Assembly: GCA_013076295.1 (NCBI GenBank)
Contig: RQOL01000374.1
Coordinates: forward strand, 3,896,743-3,960,742
Length of the DNA: 64,000 bases
From: Sanderia malayensis
Taxonomy: Eukaryota > Cnidaria > Scyphozoa > Semaeostomeae > Pelagiidae
Reading direction: 5' to 3'
In this document: one piece after another, positions 35,416 to 45,604 of the stretch
How the letters are laid out: each line of letters starts with the position of its first letter
Numbering within the stretch: position 1 is the stretch's first letter
The notes under the pieces: generated by a model
Database searches by the model: none
What the model saw: only the letters and a program-made list of their open reading frames with translations
Told to the model about the DNA's origin: nothing
Program-made: the position numbers and the translations under genes

Positions 35416-36535
35416 TCACATTGACTGCAAATCTTGCAGACCAATCATTTTGCAAAAATTGTTGCATATATGTTGTCTACAAAATGTGTCAATTGCATAC
35501 AATGAAAGATTGCCAGCACAGAAATTGACTTCTCCATATTCTATTAAATCTCTTGTGGCTATTTCTGGATCACAAAGATGGTACCCCACACCTTGTATAT
35601 CCACGAGCATCATTTGCTGATCTGTACTTTCAAAGGAGAAGTGCACTAGACATTCAACTTTCTCTCTCAATACCATCCCGCTTTCATCAACAGGTGTTTC
35701 TGATAGTTGACCAGTGTTATTCATGTATTTCTCAAACATTCCTGGAATGAACTGCTCAGCTGTAACAGGAGTGGCATCAATTGTTGAGAAGTACACGTTG
35801 CTGTAATGAAAGCAAGACCCAAAGCATGATGGTGCTTTACGAATAAAATTATGGTATATGCTTCTTGTCACAGCATGCAATTGTACCTGTTTCCTGGTGT
35901 GCTGGGTGACAGTCAACTTCAGTTCTTCTGTAATCTGTGATACTCTGTCTTCTTTTGCTTCTTTTATGACCCATTTTTTGGAGTTGCCAGTTGTAGTTGC
36001 CATGTATGCATTGCGAAATCCTCCTGCGGCAAACTGTTTCGTCTCCTTCTGGAAATCCATAGGTTTTATTATTTCCCATTTCTTTTCACATACATTATAG
36101 TTTTCAAGAACCAGGGAGAGAGAAGTGACTTCTGGGGCATCAACCAATTTACGTGCCTTCAAAAGATCAGCGACAGAAACTGTCTTTGGAAAAAGAGGAG
36201 ATGGGGCCTTTGGCAACACAGAACTTGCAGGGAATGACAAGGGCGGTTGTTTGGATATGGTTTCATGCCCCCCATCTTCATGTTTTTCACTATGTTCTCC
36301 TGTTTTCTGTGCCTTTCTTCTTGCTGGGTCAAGAAACCGAACAAAGTAGACCTTTTTTCCAACAATTTGCTCTGTAGGAAAACACGAAGGCCCTCTGTCG
36401 CTCAGGAGAATGTCACAAGAGCCAGCTGGTAGTGTTTTCAATTGTGATTTCATGGTAATCAGCAAAGTCAACAAAGTCTCTGGTGTCAAGAGGCTCAAAC
36501 CTTTTTGAACGGTTGGGCTGAGAACTCATTCGTTG
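35416..36535 (-). CDS. Alpha-kinase (MHCK/EF2K-type) domain protein
   Basis: The frame from 36498 encodes 360 residues. The last 220 form an alpha-kinase domain: GGFRNAYMAT, the Lys in WVIKEAK, an alpha-helical segment, EQFIPGMFEKYMNNTGQL, FSFESTDQQMMLVDIQGVG and CDPEIATRDL, ending with the zinc-binding tail (FCRQHICNNFCKMIG). These kinases phosphorylate Ser/Thr in helical contexts and are unrelated in sequence to ordinary kinases. The N-terminal 140 residues are low-complexity. Upstream, MSSQPNRSKRFEPLDTRDF is readable one frame over from about 36535, so the present start may be downstream of a frameshift. It lies among mobile elements and converges with the integrase fragment. Whether it is a host gene or element cargo is unknown. 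Confidence 0.78.
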
Positions 36536-36783
36536 CACCATGATCGTTGCTGGAGAAGACAACTTCTTCTTTGAAGACCCCTCTCTTCTTTTTTCAGAGC
36601 ATTTTTTTCAAAATTCTCCCACATTTTCCGCTTTGACATCCTGTTTGTGTTCCGTGATGTGACTTGATGCGTTGAGTTTCCAGCAGGTTTAGTATTTTTG
36701 ACATGACATGAAGGTTTGGGTTTGATGTGAAACTGAAAAACGTGGTCAACACGCAACGGAGGTTTGGCCGTTCGTTTCTATTT

Positions 36784-37003
36784 TGATAATGATAACGATG
36801 GGTCACTTGCAAAAAATTTTACTTTTTTCAAAATGATTTTAAATATTAAATAAACATTTTAAAAAAATGTTTCAATGTTTCAAAAAATAAAAAAGAAATA
36901 AAATTCTGAATAAAAAGTTTAGAAAAAAGCTTATTTTGAAAAAAAAATTAAATTCTTTTCAGATATACTTTTCTACATAATAAAATTACTGTGATAACGA
37001 TGG
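36784..37003. repeat. AT-rich insert flanked by a 13-bp direct repeat
   Basis: TGATAACGATGGG occurs near 36783-36795 and again near 36991-37003, both followed by (T/C)CAC. The roughly 195 bp between is almost pure A/T with poly-A runs. This looks like an insertion with a 13-bp target duplication, or a direct duplication flanking a retro-type insert. Confidence 0.55.
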
Positions 37004-37212
37004 GCCACCATACTTATGCACTCATCAGGCAGATTTAATGAAGAAAATAATCTACCAGCTGGAATATATACAAAATAATAAGAACAATAGAAGAAGGGGC
37101 ACCCCAATTACAAAAGGTTGTGAAGATGGGTCTATTATAAGTTAAAAACAAAGGACGTGTAAACTATTTAACTAAAAGTGTGAAAGCGTGATACAATAGA
37201 TATGGTTGAATG

Positions 37213-38395
37213 TCAATAGTTCTTTAGGTAAAACTTATTTTCATGTCGGCATTTGGAGATAAGTTCGGATCGTTTGTTAAGTAGATTGTTAATGCTGTTC
37301 TTCATGATGTAGAGCTTTTCTGTTAGGCATAAATCGCACCGTTTACCGGAATTACTATAGGGGCGGCCTCTTGCAATGATGGACCATTTTGTTGTGAAGT
37401 TAGTGTTGTTGTCTTTTAGCTTCCAGATGTATTTAGATAATTCTGTGCTGTTAGCGAGTTTCCTGTGAGTAAATGTAGACTTGTGTTGGGTGTATCTCTG
37501 TTTGAACGTTCCTTCAGTCAGTCCGATGTAGTTCTTGGTTGTAGTTTGGTTAGATGTCATAGAGGTTACTTGTGCGTTGTAGATTAGGCTGGTGGTTAGG
37601 CATTTATTGTCGAGGGGGCAATTTTCTTGGGATCTGCAGTGGCATAGCTTGATGTTGCTGTTGCTGTTGGTGTCGTTAGTAGATAAGATTTTCTTGTTAT
37701 GCTTGTTTATTATGGTGCCCATGTTTTCCATACAACTGTATCTTACTTTGATGTTGTTCTTGTTAAAGCGGGTGTGGTACTTGTGTTGCCGAGGGAAATG
37801 TTTGAATACGAGCTTTAGGAAGGTTTTTTCAATGTTAGTTTTCACGTTACTGCTAAAGAGAGGATTATACCAGATGATGTTACGCTTGCGGCTTTATCTT
37901 GGTTGTGTTGCTTGTCGATGTTTGTTAAAGGATTCGATTTTACGGCGTCATCATAAGTAGCTTTGGCTTTGTTAAATTCGTCTTTGATGCAGGAAATGTC
38001 AGAGATTCGGCGGTTAATGGAGTCGAGTAGCTTCTTGATGATATTGGCAGGGTGATTGGATTTGACGTTAATGTAGAGAGGCTGGTTGTTAGGCTTTCTG
38101 TAGGGGTAGTACGTTTCGTTGTTGAGATTGAATGTGACGTCGTGGTGGCTAACAATCTTGAGGTTAGTATGAAGTGTGATGTTCAGTCCGTGGGATTTAA
38201 AGTGTCTAATGATGTTCTTTCTTATACTGTCAGCTTGTGGTCCTGTGGTGTTTCTGAATACGGCTAGTCCGTCATCTCTGTAAAGTCCGATATTTTCTTC
38301 TCTGTAAGTGTCACATAGGTTGTTGAGGATGAGAAGTCCAACGAGCTCGTTAACTTCCGCGCAGTCGTAGCTGCCCATCATTACGTCGAAGATGT
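37213..38395 (-). pseudogene. Penelope-like retroelement: RT C-terminal half plus GIY-YIG endonuclease
   Basis: The upstream frame (38381-37842) starts within the reverse transcriptase with MGSYDCAEVNELVGLL and the catalytic YRDDG in GLYRDDGLAVF. The downstream frame (37845-37213) has FLKLVFKHFP, a Cys cluster (CHCRSQENCPLDNKC), then the GIY-YIG nuclease (LIYNAQVTS, KNYIGLTEGTFKQRYTQH, ELSKYIWKLKD). The two are out of register by one base near 37880, where KRNIIWYNP is found in the second frame. The RT N-terminus is missing, so the copy is 5'-truncated. Penelope elements use the GIY-YIG nuclease to nick the target for reverse transcription. Confidence 0.88.
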
Positions 38396-38576
38396 TGTTA
38401 AAATGAGTAAAAGTAAAAATAAAGTATTAATAGTGAGATTAATTATCTTAGCTTAACCCCTGCTCTATAAAACATACATTGACACAATATCTTTAGTTTA
38501 CAATGTTATTTCATTTAATTCCAATTAGTTTAACCTTGTACCAGAACTATGAAACATACTAAATGTTTCATTTACA

Positions 38577-39752
38577 TCCAATATATATATTCTGCGGAGG
38601 TCACGTGATGACGCACTTTCTTGCCAAAAACAATAGATTCGACCCGAAACAATAGGTCGAACGCCCAAAAACTATGGGCAGAAACGGCGAACCGTGTGAT
38701 CACAAAGGCTTTTTTTGTATGTGGCTATATGGCAATGAAATTCACACTGAATGTTTACTTTATTAATTTAACCAGGGTAACGGATTTTGTTTTTCGATTT
38801 TCTCCCTAAATTATTATATAAATTATTCTGCTAATTCTGCTATCACGAAAAAACTACGGTTTACGCTGGCGAAACTTCCAAATTGGCGTTCCGAACTCCA
38901 TTTTCGAACAGACTATTCGCTCTTCACGTGACCCGTTTCGCCTTTTGCTAAAATTTGATTGGCTCTTTCGCGACTTCACATGGACGGTCACGCATATTTC
39001 GTTATCATGCAAATTTGCCCTCGGGTTAAATGGCAGGTACTTTTGGAGAAGGTGCGTGTTTTTGTTTTTCTCACAAAAGATAACTGGGCCCTTTCAAAGT
39101 GTTTTACGACCTGAATTATCTTTGTAAAGACTTGCTAATTGTTTGAGAGACCTCTGGAAAATTACAGGAAGCAATTGAGAACACAGGGGATAGCTTTGTT
39201 TTGTTTTTTTGAGTGAGATAGTTGTAGTTTAGGTAGTACTATTGCGGGTTTTACTGATTATAGTGATAGATAGATAGATAGTAGGCGACCGCCATTGTTG
39301 CTACGGCATGCTTGCGACGCTTAGGCCTAATGTAAACAAGCCCAAAGTTTTAATAAACAAATTATGATAAGGGGTTATCAGGCGAGCGAAGCGAGCCAAA
39401 CTGTTGCAAGAGGAGTAGGCAGAGGCATGAGCGTTAGCGAATGCAGCGCACAAAGTGCGCCCTATCAGTCAATGTTTCTTGATAATAGATAGTCAGGCGA
39501 GCGCAGCGAGCTAACCCATTGTACGTGGGGTTGGAAGAGGCACGAGCGAAGTGAATGCAGCGCACGAAATGCGCCCTATCAGTCAATGTTTCTTGATAAT
39601 AGAAAGACAGGCGAGCGTAGCGAGCTAACCCATTCTACGTGGGGTTGAAAGAGGCATGAGCGAAGCGAATGCAGCGCACGAAGTGCGCCCTATCAGGTAG
39701 TGTTTCTTGATAATAGACAAACAGGCGAGCGCAGCGAGCTAAACCATTGTAA
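38577..39752 (+). mobile_element. HLE copy D, 3'-truncated
   Basis: Begins TCCAATATATATATTCTG, a one-base variant of the HLE 5' end, then the conserved GTCACGTGATGACGC body. The body passes into the AGTAGGCGACCGCCATTG block and about three 114-bp satellite units. It stops abruptly at about 39752 inside a satellite unit, where the YqaJ coding sequence (minus strand) takes over, with no CTAG terminus. Confidence 0.7.
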
Positions 39753-39754
39753 GT

Positions 39755-41239
39755 GAAATATAACTGAAAGCCACGCTTTACATGCTGTGTAAACAGTTGA
39801 GGAAGAATTGCTCTCTGATAAAAGAATTCAAGCCTTGGTAGCATGTGACGAAGCTCAAGCTCTTTATCATATGTTATTGACTCCATAAATAATGGCTTAC
39901 TACCACCAAACCAAACAACAAAATGCACCCGCTCCAAATTAGCACAAAACATTTGACCTTGAAGTTGATAATAATATTTATGCTTACGCTTAAGCTTAAT
40001 GGAGCCATCATAACTTGTCAAAAAGAAGGTTTTATTTTTAAGTGCATCTTGAAGAGAACTATTAAATTTGGAAAATGGGCATTTCATTTCCAAGCCCCAT
40101 CTCTCACTCTTACAAGACAATGCCATCCAAAAATGCACCAGAATAAGAAGATAACTGCAGGCCAGTTTCTGAAACAACAGCATTGATGCCATGTTCTTTC
40201 AAGAAAATAGTGTACAGCTCTATGACATGTCCTTCAAATTTCTTGCCATGCCTAGTTGCTGCAGTTGAAAAAGACTTGTAAAACATCGCATTTATCTTTG
40301 AAGAAGGCTCAAAAGTATTTACAGCAGCAATGTAAAAAGTGGAGGTTAAGTCAATAAATACGATGCTTCATCCAGTTGCTATTGGAAGACTGTCCACGGC
40401 TCAGTTTTTCAATGTTAGAGACTTCTTTGGCAGATAAGGATAGGTTACTGCAATAAATTTTCATCACATCTTGAAAGGATTGCTTAGAAATATCGTAGCA
40501 CTCTTTGAAAGAAATTGCTTCGCGTAAAGAAAGATTGAAGATAACTTCGACGTGCAAGAAACAGGTGATGCAAATTCTTGAAGACCACATCTGTTGAAAT
40601 CTTCAAGAGCAAAGAGAACACCAGCAACATGGTTGCAGTTTCCAAAACCACCAAGACCAATACCAGCAGGACAAGAACAAGCAGCAGAGCGAACACCACC
40701 AGATTCATTCGACAACTTTACAAAAACCTTATAGAAAACTTTCTTCATGGATACCTTGACACAGACATTAAAACAGTAAAACCAGCGTTTGTAGCAACAT
40801 CAATCTTTTTAATAAAGCCTTCAAAGAAAGACTGAAAAGCTTTCAGTTTCTTGTAGGCTGTACTCTTAAGAAGGATGTGCTTGAATTTAGAAGTGAGGAT
40901 GACCAAATATTCGTACAGCTGCAAAAAACTAAAGGCCGGTGTTCCACGTAGGTCCCATGTCCAAGGAAGGTGCTTGCACTGGTCATACATGGCGTCAAAA
41001 GTAAAACCTTTTTCGTGACAAAGTAAAGAAGATTCACTTAAAACAATATCGGACAAAGATTGATAATTTTTAGCACAACAAAAAACAGCATAAGTTCGAA
41101 GAAAAGATCGGGTTTGACACCCGACGTTTTCTCTGTACTGCACCAGAACAGACTTCAATTCTTTTACACTTAGCTTGCCTAGATCTTCCAAACAATCAAC
41201 AGTCTTTTCTTTAGGTAACAAAGATTTGAAGGCATCCAT
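39755..41239 (-). pseudogene. YqaJ-type nuclease with SWIM zinc finger, broken
   Basis: The frame opens at 41239 (MDAFKSLLPKEKTV), an N-terminal region of about 165 residues. One base over comes a SWIM finger (CSCPAGIG, GNCNHVAGVL, 40748-40464). In another frame follow EKLSRGQSSNSNW and the YqaJ-family PD-(D/E)xK nuclease: HGKKFEGHVIELY, GAFLDGIVL, GLEMKCPFS and YYYQLQGQM, with acidic residues, the E-x-K and the Gln all visible. Frameshifts lie near 40745, 40560 and 40130. The protein would be a DNA exonuclease/resolvase-like enzyme; such genes travel with ISL2EU-type transposons. The C-terminus after FFYQRAILPQLF is replaced by satellite DNA of HLE copy D. A PHD finger like that at 2-200 may once have followed. 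Confidence 0.8.
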
Positions 41240-41389
41240 TGAAATCGATTATAAGTTAATGAATTCAGTACAATAATGAAATATAGAAATTCTTTTGTCA
41301 CAGCTTTCCGAAATTCTATACAAGTAGTATATATATGCTAATGAGCAGCCGCTTTTTTTTAATGTTTAAGGATTCAAAGGTTAAATGTT

Positions 41390-44300
41390 GGTGGGGGAGC
41401 AGTCGAAAAGCTATTTTCGTCATTTTTGGCTTCTTAGAACTGAGGATTGGCATTTTGGATAAGTTTATTGTGCTGATTACGAATATCAAAATAATTTCTA
41501 AAAATAGATTTCCATTGCCATGTTAACGGTAAGACAAAAGAAAAAACATGCTATGTTTAGGAAAGGTTGATCTAGTAAACCAGGATAGATATGAAAGTTT
41601 CCTTGGTGTCCTTTTAAAGCCAAGATGGTAGCTTGTGCAGAGCTATTTCAACTTTTGTTAAAATATAGCAAAAAATAGGAAAATGTTTACTTGGCTTGAA
41701 TCTTGTGCAAAATTTTAGATCATCTCTCGTTTCTAGCATTTCTAACTAAAACATGGTCTATGTTACATGATAAAGTTTTATTTGCCTGCACTCTTTGTGC
41801 CATAAGGAACAAAGTGGTATATTGGGATGTGCATTTCTTCCATTTACTTCCAATATTAGTGCTCCGCAAGTTTGTGCACTATAAGAAAATTTCAAAATTC
41901 AGAAATCGCGTTTGAAAAACAACAACATATCATTTTGAGAGTTCTATATGTTTCCATGCCAAAAATATATTTTACATAGTCCATACATTAAAGTGATTTT
42001 GACTGTCCTATCGGTATTTCAATTATTTCCACTTTGAAAGTGTTCAAGCAGATGAAACAAGTTCAATAGGATCCAGCTTGATACGTTTGACCTTCTTTTG
42101 TCTTTTTGGCTCTTTGCGTTTTTGCTTTGACATACTTCAGTTGTTTTCTCTTTTGCTTTTCCACCTTTGAAGACCTTTTCTTTGCTTTTTTAATCCTTTC
42201 AATGGATTGTTCCAAAGCTCCTCTCAACAAAAACTGTCCTGCCTCTATTCCCAAAAATCTGCAAAGAGTATCGCGGAATGTCTTTCCTTTTGTGAACTGG
42301 CATAATGCCATACATTCAGTTTAGTAATCAGTAATCATTCTGTAATCAGTTTCCAGGGTCGTTCTTGCAACAAAAGTTATTTTTGGACAAAGCCGCCAAA
42401 TGATCCCATGCATGGACTCATTGGGATTCTGTGTGCTATTTCTGCTGCATCGCTTCAAAAGACCTGTGTCAGTGAGCCGTTGAAAAATTGGCACCAGCTT
42501 CTTGCCAACATCTGCAGGAATTGTCTCATGTTCGCTGTGGGGGCCAGGTTTCTCTTTTTTTGCAATGGCTCTCTTCCAGAAACACCAAAACTTTTCACCT
42601 TCTGGACAATGGACATGCCGTGGATTCCTATCTGTGGATGTCATGTGGAACAATATCGCAAAGATTCTCTTTTTCATGACAACTGCGTGATCTTTAATGG
42701 CCCTTCCATAATAGTTTTGGATCTTCAGCATCTTGATCTTGGTGAGTTTCCCTTTTCCAGATATTGACTGTTTCTGTGCCTTGCATTCTTGCTTCAGGTT
42801 TATCAATGCTGTGCCCATCCTTTTTGAAACATGGTTAACACATTCCTCTTTACTCACTTCCACTTCATCACCATAAATTTTGTTTTCAACAATGTGGTCA
42901 TAGGCTTTGCTGTCCCCATCAGAAAGCATTGTTGTGTAGCGTAATTTATGTTTCTGAATTGATCGTTTCCAAATTCTCTGGGCACATTCCTGCTCCATAG
43001 AATTTGACGTGCCATCATAGTTCTTGGAACATTTTGACTTGTGCTTTGCTTGCCATTCATCATATGATGGATCTTCCTGGCTGGGAGATTTCAGGCACTG
43101 ATGGCAAAAGTTGCAAACCACCTCATAATCGATAGGAAAGCCAGTTAGCAGATCAATCACAGCTCCGATACCATTGTGTGAACTATGACCTCCTCCTCCA
43201 CGTCTTTGCCATGTGCCATCATATCACACAGCAATATTGAGAATTCCATCTTTGTCAGGCAATGTTCCAACCTCTGCATACCTTTGGCGTATGATGTCAA
43301 CTGATTGAGATGATATCTCCTTGAAGGTATCCATGCTTCCAGTTAGCAATCTATCTTTGGCACTATGGTATGGTACCTTGTTCAGACAACTTGGGAGATT
43401 CATCAGGCTTGTCCAATCTTTCATGGCATTATAGCCACAACCAATGCTCATAAATGCAAATACAGCACGAATATTTACGTCAAAAGGTTCATTTGATGAT
43501 TGTGAAGCACCAAGTTTTTCACTGAGGAACCCTTCATAAATTGTGCATTGACACAAAGAACAGAAAGTTTGGCCTTTGCAGCAAAATCCTTTTTCATAAC
43601 CTTCAAGAGTGTCAAAAAGTACTCCTGGATGCTTACAGCTTGGACGGCACAGTTTAGATATTAATTTGGACAAAGAACTCTTGCTGACAATTAGCAAACA
43701 CCCATCAGTAACTTGTTCTTCCAAATTTTCTTTCTCTTTGACCATTGCATCTAGTTCAAGATTAAAAAATGCAAGCTTTTTCAAACTTGCAGATTTGCTT
43801 TGTCCATTTTCTTCTTCGGTGTTTACCTCTGGCCTAGCAACAACGGTCGCTTCTTGAACTGCCGTTTGTGTTACAATAATCTTGTTTTTCCTCCTCTTTC
43901 TCACTCCCTGGTAACAATTAAACGTTGTCTTTGCCATGAACAATGATCTTTTGAGATATTCGCTGTATTTTCTTGTTAATTTAGAACCAAAAAAGACAGC
44001 ACAAATTCAAAATCTACGGCGATGGAAATGCGAAAAGAAACTGACTGAAAAATCAGATCACATGACATCGAAAGCCAATCAGATTCCGTTATTCTAAGAA
44101 TTAGCCAATAAGCGATGGATTTTCTAGCCATGCAATCATAATTTTCAAACAACAGTTTACAAAAATGGTTGCACGAAGCTTGCCTTACATGAAGTCATGA
44201 AAATTGAGGCAGATTCAAAATCAGCAGAAAAAACCGTTCGAATGATGTGTTGGTGGAAAGGGTTGATGAGAATTTTCTCAGAAAAACAAAGGCAATAATG

Positions 44301-44505
44301 AATTTTCCCCAGAAATTTTTGACATTTATCACCAAGAATGACAGACCAACTTAGGAAAATAATGGAATTTTTTAGTCAAAGTGTATTTTAACACAAATTC
44401 CAGTTTAATATTCCAAATCTGTAATAAACTACCCAACTAAAGAAGTGAAAAAATTTTTTTGAACATTTTCGCAAAAAAATGACAAATTTCGACTGCTCCC
44501 CCACC
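41390..44505. mobile_element. Mutator-like DNA transposon with 19-bp TIRs
   Basis: GGTGGGGGAGCAGTCGAAA at 41390 is exactly inverted at 44487-44505. The 3.1-kb unit holds one minus-strand transposase gene. Both flanks contain 'GTTAAATGTTTAAGGATT', so the element sits inside a roughly 29-bp tandem repeat. No 8-10 bp target duplication typical of true Mutator elements is visible, which leaves the superfamily open. Confidence 0.82.
42063..43943 (-). pseudogene. Mutator-like DDE transposase, two in-frame stops
   Basis: Three open segments share one frame. The first (43943-43224) has a Lys-rich N-terminus, a Cys-rich block (CRPSCKHPG, CCKGQTFCSLCQC) and FMSIGCGYNAMKDWTSLMNL. After a TGA at about 43224-43226 it resumes with YDGTWQRRGGGG (first Asp), CNFCHQC, SDGDSKAYDH (second Asp), HVSKRMGTALINLKQE, LQNYYGRAIK and NPNESMHGIIWRLCP (Glu). 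A TAA at 42321-42323 follows a short ATTACTGAT-like duplication, and the tail is Lys-rich. These are the landmarks of the 'Mutator-like transposase' family common in invertebrates. Only two stop codons stand between it and an intact frame, so decay is recent. Confidence 0.85.
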
Positions 44506-44643
44506 TTAAGGATTACGGATTGGACGTTAAATGTTTAAGGATTATGGATAGTGTAAGAGAAAATGGATGAAAAAAAAAAATTGAGTAAAAATAAAATAAA
44601 TGAAGTGTTTTGGATGATATAAGTAGACGTGATTTAAAATAAA

Positions 44644-44865
44644 ATGAAAATGCAAGAAATCATGAATGGAACAAAGTATGATTGTTGTGTAAAAAAGTTG
44701 ATGGATGAAATAAAATATTGTTATGGTGTATTGTTCATGATAACATTGATGACTTTATTGTTCACGTTTGCGTTTGGAGCTTATAGTTATTGTGTTTTAG
44801 CGAGATTGTGGGGTGACATGAATGTGCGATATTGGGAAAAAAGAGAGCGTTGGAATGTAATATGA
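44644..44865 (+). CDS. Small single-pass membrane protein
   Basis: 73 residues from the ATG at 44644. A strongly hydrophobic stretch (about residues 27-50, VLFMITLMTLLFTFAFGAY) is followed by a charged C-terminus with WEKRERW. No family recognised. It opens the plus-strand gene run of Polinton 2 together with the next membrane ORF, so a virion- or membrane-related role is possible but unproven. Confidence 0.5.
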   Translation: MKMQEIMNGTKYDCCVKKLMDEIKYCYGVLFMITLMTLLFTFAFGAYSYCVLARLWGDMNVRYWEKRERWNVI

Positions 44866-45055
44866 TGATAGATGTTATTGGAAGGAACGTAGGAAGTAAA
44901 CGTAACCATGTTGTTGGAAATAATGTTGAAAAATAAATTTGAAGACAAAAGTGTATGGTTAAAATGGGAAGAAATAAATTTCCGTAACATTGATCGAGTG
45001 TTATCTGTTTGATGAACATAACGTGCATTGGAGATTGATAAGATAGAAATTGAAT

Positions 45056-45295
45056 ATGTTAAATGAAACAGTGTGTCCTTCATGTCCTTCATTACCAATG
45101 AAATATCAATGGGAAATTGAATTAATGAATTCAAGTATAGGAAGTTTGATAATAACCAAATGGTTAGTGATATTTTTGTTTGCATGGGTATTTGCATTCA
45201 ACTTGCATAATTTTTTTGCATTGCAAAACATAAGAAAGTCATGTTTTAAAACGGAAGACGTGTTGGTAAAAAAACGTCGAGCACAAGAAATTTGA
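45056..45295 (+). CDS. Small membrane protein with N-terminal Cys pair
   Basis: 79 residues from the ATG at 45056. It begins MLNETVCPSCPSLP, has one transmembrane segment (about residues 33-53, ITKWLVIFLFAWVFAF) and ends in a basic tail (VKKRRAQEI). Unknown family. It follows the first membrane ORF by about 190 bp. Confidence 0.5.
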   Translation: MLNETVCPSCPSLPMKYQWEIELMNSSIGSLIITKWLVIFLFAWVFAFNLHNFFALQNIRKSCFKTEDVLVKKRRAQEI

Positions 45296-45347
45296 AGTGT
45301 TAAATAAAAAAAGAGTGATAAAAAAGCGATGAAAAGAACGAGAAAGA

Positions 45348-45554
45348 ATGAAGGAGTCAGATATGGAACGAAAGAAAATACGAGATATAGATGTGCAGTT
45401 AGCAAAGTTAAGATGGGGTAAGGAGTGTGAGTTGGCAAAAATAATATCCATCGAAGGTTATGAAACAGATAAATTGCGAAGTGTAGAAGAGCAAATTGAG
45501 AAGTTAGAATACCGTTGTCAAGTTGAATTTGGTGAATTAATAAAAAACAGTTAG
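45348..45554 (+). CDS. Small coiled-coil protein upstream of the TRAF-like gene
   Basis: 68 residues, almost entirely helical and charged (KIRDIDVQLAKLRWGKECEL, then VEEQIEKLEYRCQ). Its heptad pattern resembles the N-terminal segment of the next protein (KIRNLNRQIENLVWQRDVEQ), so the two may be related by duplication. It could pair with the TRAF-like protein through the coiled coil, which is inference from adjacency and pattern only. Confidence 0.5.
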   Translation: MKESDMERKKIRDIDVQLAKLRWGKECELAKIISIEGYETDKLRSVEEQIEKLEYRCQVEFGELIKNS

Positions 45555-45604
45555 ATAAAATAGTTACAAAGGATGAAGAAGAGCAAATAAACTAATTGAT
45601 CAAG

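Noticed and set aside
41240..41389. YqaJ gene and Mutator-like transposase as one two-gene element
   Set aside because: The 19-bp TIRs at 41390 and 44505 enclose only the transposase; the YqaJ gene lies outside.
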